From NCBI RefSeq assembly GCF_041624475.1, contig NZ_JBFJUX010000004.1:148328-212327 (forward strand): a stretch of 64,000 bases of DNA, given 5' to 3'. The stretch's first letter is position 1. Each line of letters begins with the position of its first letter. The translations under genes were made by a program, and so were the position numbers. The stretch is from Litorivivens sp041624475 (GTDB taxonomy: Bacteria; Pseudomonadota; Gammaproteobacteria; Pseudomonadales; Spongiibacteraceae). The notes beneath the pieces were generated by a model. That model did no database searches, was not told the DNA's origin, and was given only the letters and a program-made list of their open reading frames with translations. Positions 62,570 through 64,000 of this stretch are shown in pieces.

Positions 62570-63477
62570 TGTTGGCCCGAACGAACAGCTGGATTGCCAC
62601 GTCTGCCGGTGAGCCACGCGGCTATATCGACACGCCGACACTGCGCGAGCTCTGGTTTCATACTGGTACCGCCTGCAACCTGAAATGCCCCTTCTGCCTG
62701 GAAGGCTCCAAACCCGGTGACGATCGCCTGCAGTTGATGACGCTGGCAGATGTTAAGCCGTTTATTGATGAGGCGGTCGAGCTGGGCGTGGAGAACTTTT
62801 CCTTTACCGGTGGCGAGCCCTTTGTTGCACGGGAGTTCCACCGGATACTCGACTACGCACTGCAGTTTCGGCCATGTCTGGTACTTACAAATGGCACACG
62901 ACCATTGCTGCAGCGCATGGCGCAGATAGAGCCCTTATGTGACGCGCCGCATCCCCTGCGTTTTCGGATCAGCATTGATTACCCAGACAGAGAACGTCAC
63001 GAATTGGGGCGAGGTGAGGGTACGTTTGAGGAGTCCTTCGAGGCCTTGCAGCAATTGCACGCAAAGGGTTTTGAGGTATCCATCGCCCGGCAATGGGAGG
63101 CAGATGAAGATACTGATCAGGTGGAGGCCGAGTTTCAGAAACACTTGCGTGCCGTTGGTCTGCCTGAATCGATTCGCTTGGTGTCCTTTCCCGACTTTCT
63201 TCCGCCGGGCTCGCAAGCCGAGGTGCCGGAGATTACAGAAAACTGCATGACGGAGCACCATACTGCAGAAAGCCGTGCCCAATTCATGTGTGCGTTCAGC
63301 CGAATGGTGGTGAAACAGGACGGGAAACTGGGCGTCTATGCCTGCACCTTGGTTGATGATGACCCGGACTATAATCTTGGGGCGACCCTGAGGGAGAGCC
63401 TGAGGCCGCGGGTCATGTTGCGCCATCACCGCTGCTTCAGTTGTTTCAAACACGGTGCTTCCTGCAGCGAAATCTGA
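62569..63477 (+). CDS. Radical SAM enzyme with C-terminal cysteine cluster
   Basis: 302 residues. The 4Fe-4S/SAM motif is CNLKCPFC (Cys36, Cys40, Cys43), followed by FSFTGGEPFVAREF (SAM amino group contact) and VLTNGT. The last ~80 residues carry at least seven cysteines, including CFSCFKHGASC at the terminus, which looks like a SPASM/twitch auxiliary-cluster domain. Coupled to arsM, so a role in metalloid or modified-nucleoside chemistry is plausible. The motif does not look like the CNQTCRHC-type motif I associate with ArsS. Function unknown. Confidence 0.85.
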   Translation: MLARTNSWIATSAGEPRGYIDTPTLRELWFHTGTACNLKCPFCLEGSKPGDDRLQLMTLADVKPFIDEAVELGVENFSFTGGEPFVAREFHRILDYALQFRPCLVLTNGTRPLLQRMAQIEPLCDAPHPLRFRISIDYPDRERHELGRGEGTFEESFEALQQLHAKGFEVSIARQWEADEDTDQVEAEFQKHLRAVGLPESIRLVSFPDFLPPGSQAEVPEITENCMTEHHTAESRAQFMCAFSRMVVKQDGKLGVYACTLVDDDPDYNLGATLRESLRPRVMLRHHRCFSCFKHGASCSEI

Positions 63478-63502
63478 TCGCAGGCCACCTGAGGAGAGTA
63501 TT

Positions 63503-64000
63503 CTGAATACGCCCAAAAAACTTCTGCTGGTCTTGTTGCTGCTTCTGTCGGGGGGTGCAATTTTTGTTTTCGATATCGGACAGTATCTGAACCTTCAGTA
63601 TCTGCAGAGTCAGTTGTCAGACATCCAAGGCTATGTCACTGCCGAGCCGGTGATATCCGGCGCCATGTTTTTTGCCGCCTATGTCCTGGTTGCGGCGCTC
63701 TCATTGCCGGGCGCGGCAATCATGACGTTGGCTGCTGGGGCGATTTTTGGCTTGTGGAAAGGCGTAGTGTTGGCTTCTTTCGCTGCCAGTGTGGGGGCGA
63801 CGCTCGCCTTTCTGGTTACACGCTATCTGTTGCACGATGCAGTGCAGGAAAAATTTTCCGAGCGTTTAAAGGCCATTAATCGCGGTGTTGAACGCGACGG
63901 TGCGCTCTATCTTTTCTCCATTCGGCTAGTGCCGATTTTTCCCTTCTTTGTCATCAACCTGTTAATGGCGCTCACCCCCATTCGGACCTGGACGTTTTAC
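63503..64000 (+). CDS. TVP38/TMEM64-family membrane protein, partial
   Basis: 166 codons up to the right edge. Helices and the TVP38/DedA-like central motif are clear: AALSLPGAAIMTLAAGAIFG, LASFAASVGATLAFLVTRYL and the RLVPIFPFFVINLLMAL segment with the conserved Arg-x-x-Pro. The frame begins with no ATG/GTG/TTG near the ribosome-binding site; GAGGAG at 63491-63496 sits 6 bases before a CTG (63503), so CTG is the best start. Located 25 bases after the radical SAM stop, it is the next gene of the sigma-led operon. Function in this family is poorly known (lipid or ion handling). Confidence 0.85.
   Translation, partial: MNTPKKLLLVLLLLLSGGAIFVFDIGQYLNLQYLQSQLSDIQGYVTAEPVISGAMFFAAYVLVAALSLPGAAIMTLAAGAIFGLWKGVVLASFAASVGATLAFLVTRYLLHDAVQEKFSERLKAINRGVERDGALYLFSIRLVPIFPFFVINLLMALTPIRTWTFY

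Noticed and set aside
1..64000. Insertion sequences, prophage, CRISPR arrays, tRNA or rRNA genes
   Set aside because: No transposase, integrase, repeat array or tRNA-like cloverleaf was seen on reading both strands; short diverged remnants could be missed by eye.

Overview
The window is a dense stretch of roughly 65 protein genes from a Gram-negative gammaproteobacterium. Three things point there: a 6S RNA followed by the folate-salvage ligase gene, an nrdR-ribD-ribE-ribB-ribH-nusB-thiL-pgpA block, and glnE-ilvE-waaF-waaC-waaG in the order I remember from Pseudomonas. LPS core and O-antigen genes are abundant. I lean towards a marine Cellvibrionales/Pseudomonadales-type bacterium, but nothing here fixes the genus. 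No mobile element, CRISPR array, tRNA or rRNA gene was seen.

Layout. (1) 1-3331: the 5' part of an egtB-like gene cut by the window edge, a PhzF-family isomerase, glyA and nrdR. (2) 3331-8662: a tightly coupled operon for riboflavin (ribD, ribE, a ribBX-type ribB with a degenerate second domain, ribH), then nusB, thiL and pgpA. (3) 9257-15865: a TPP riboswitch followed by thiC, thiO, thiS and thiG, then a LOG-family gene and a thiD-thiE fusion. (4) 15862-21851: an aspartic protease, stand-alone ribA, 5-formyl-THF cyclo-ligase with 6S RNA, a 2OG-Fe(II) oxygenase, argE, and a PiT phosphate transporter with its PhoU-like partner. (5) 22007-27640: an orphan type II/IV secretion-type ATPase, glnE and ilvE. 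(6) 27649-34974: LPS inner core genes waaF, waaC, waaG, a two-kinase-domain protein and three glycosyltransferases. (7) 35093-48166: dTDP-rhamnose genes in the order rmlA-C-D-B, then a visibly more AT-rich O-antigen cassette with flippase, methyltransferase, HAD phosphatase, UbiA-like membrane protein, glycosyltransferases, a polyprenyl glycosylphosphotransferase, an O-antigen ligase/polymerase-like protein and another methyltransferase. (8) 48220-58649: waaP, an OafA-type acyltransferase with an SGNH domain, a coupled glycosyltransferase/methyltransferase/alpha-alpha-barrel trio, a lipoprotein hydrolase, a methyltransferase and hldE. (9) 58667-60565: small metabolic genes (methyltransferase, gamma-glutamylcyclotransferase-like, GNAT, HNH). 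(10) 60629-64000: an ECF sigma factor, a short zinc anti-sigma factor, an ArsM-type methyltransferase, a radical SAM enzyme and the beginning of a TVP38/TMEM64 membrane protein, apparently one operon that runs off the right edge.

How it fits together. The left third is cofactor metabolism (flavin, thiamin, folate/one-carbon). The middle builds the cell surface: ADP-heptose (hldE), heptose transfer and phosphorylation (waaC, waaF, waaP, kinases), rhamnose donor supply, O-unit assembly, flipping and polymerisation or ligation, and acylation. The best candidates for less-described biology are the glycosyltransferase/methyltransferase/alpha-alpha-barrel trio at 51459-54566, the HAD plus UbiA-like pair at 40453-41818, and the sigma-factor-led ArsM/radical SAM operon at the right edge. 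All domain assignments come from reading the translated sequences; no database search was run.
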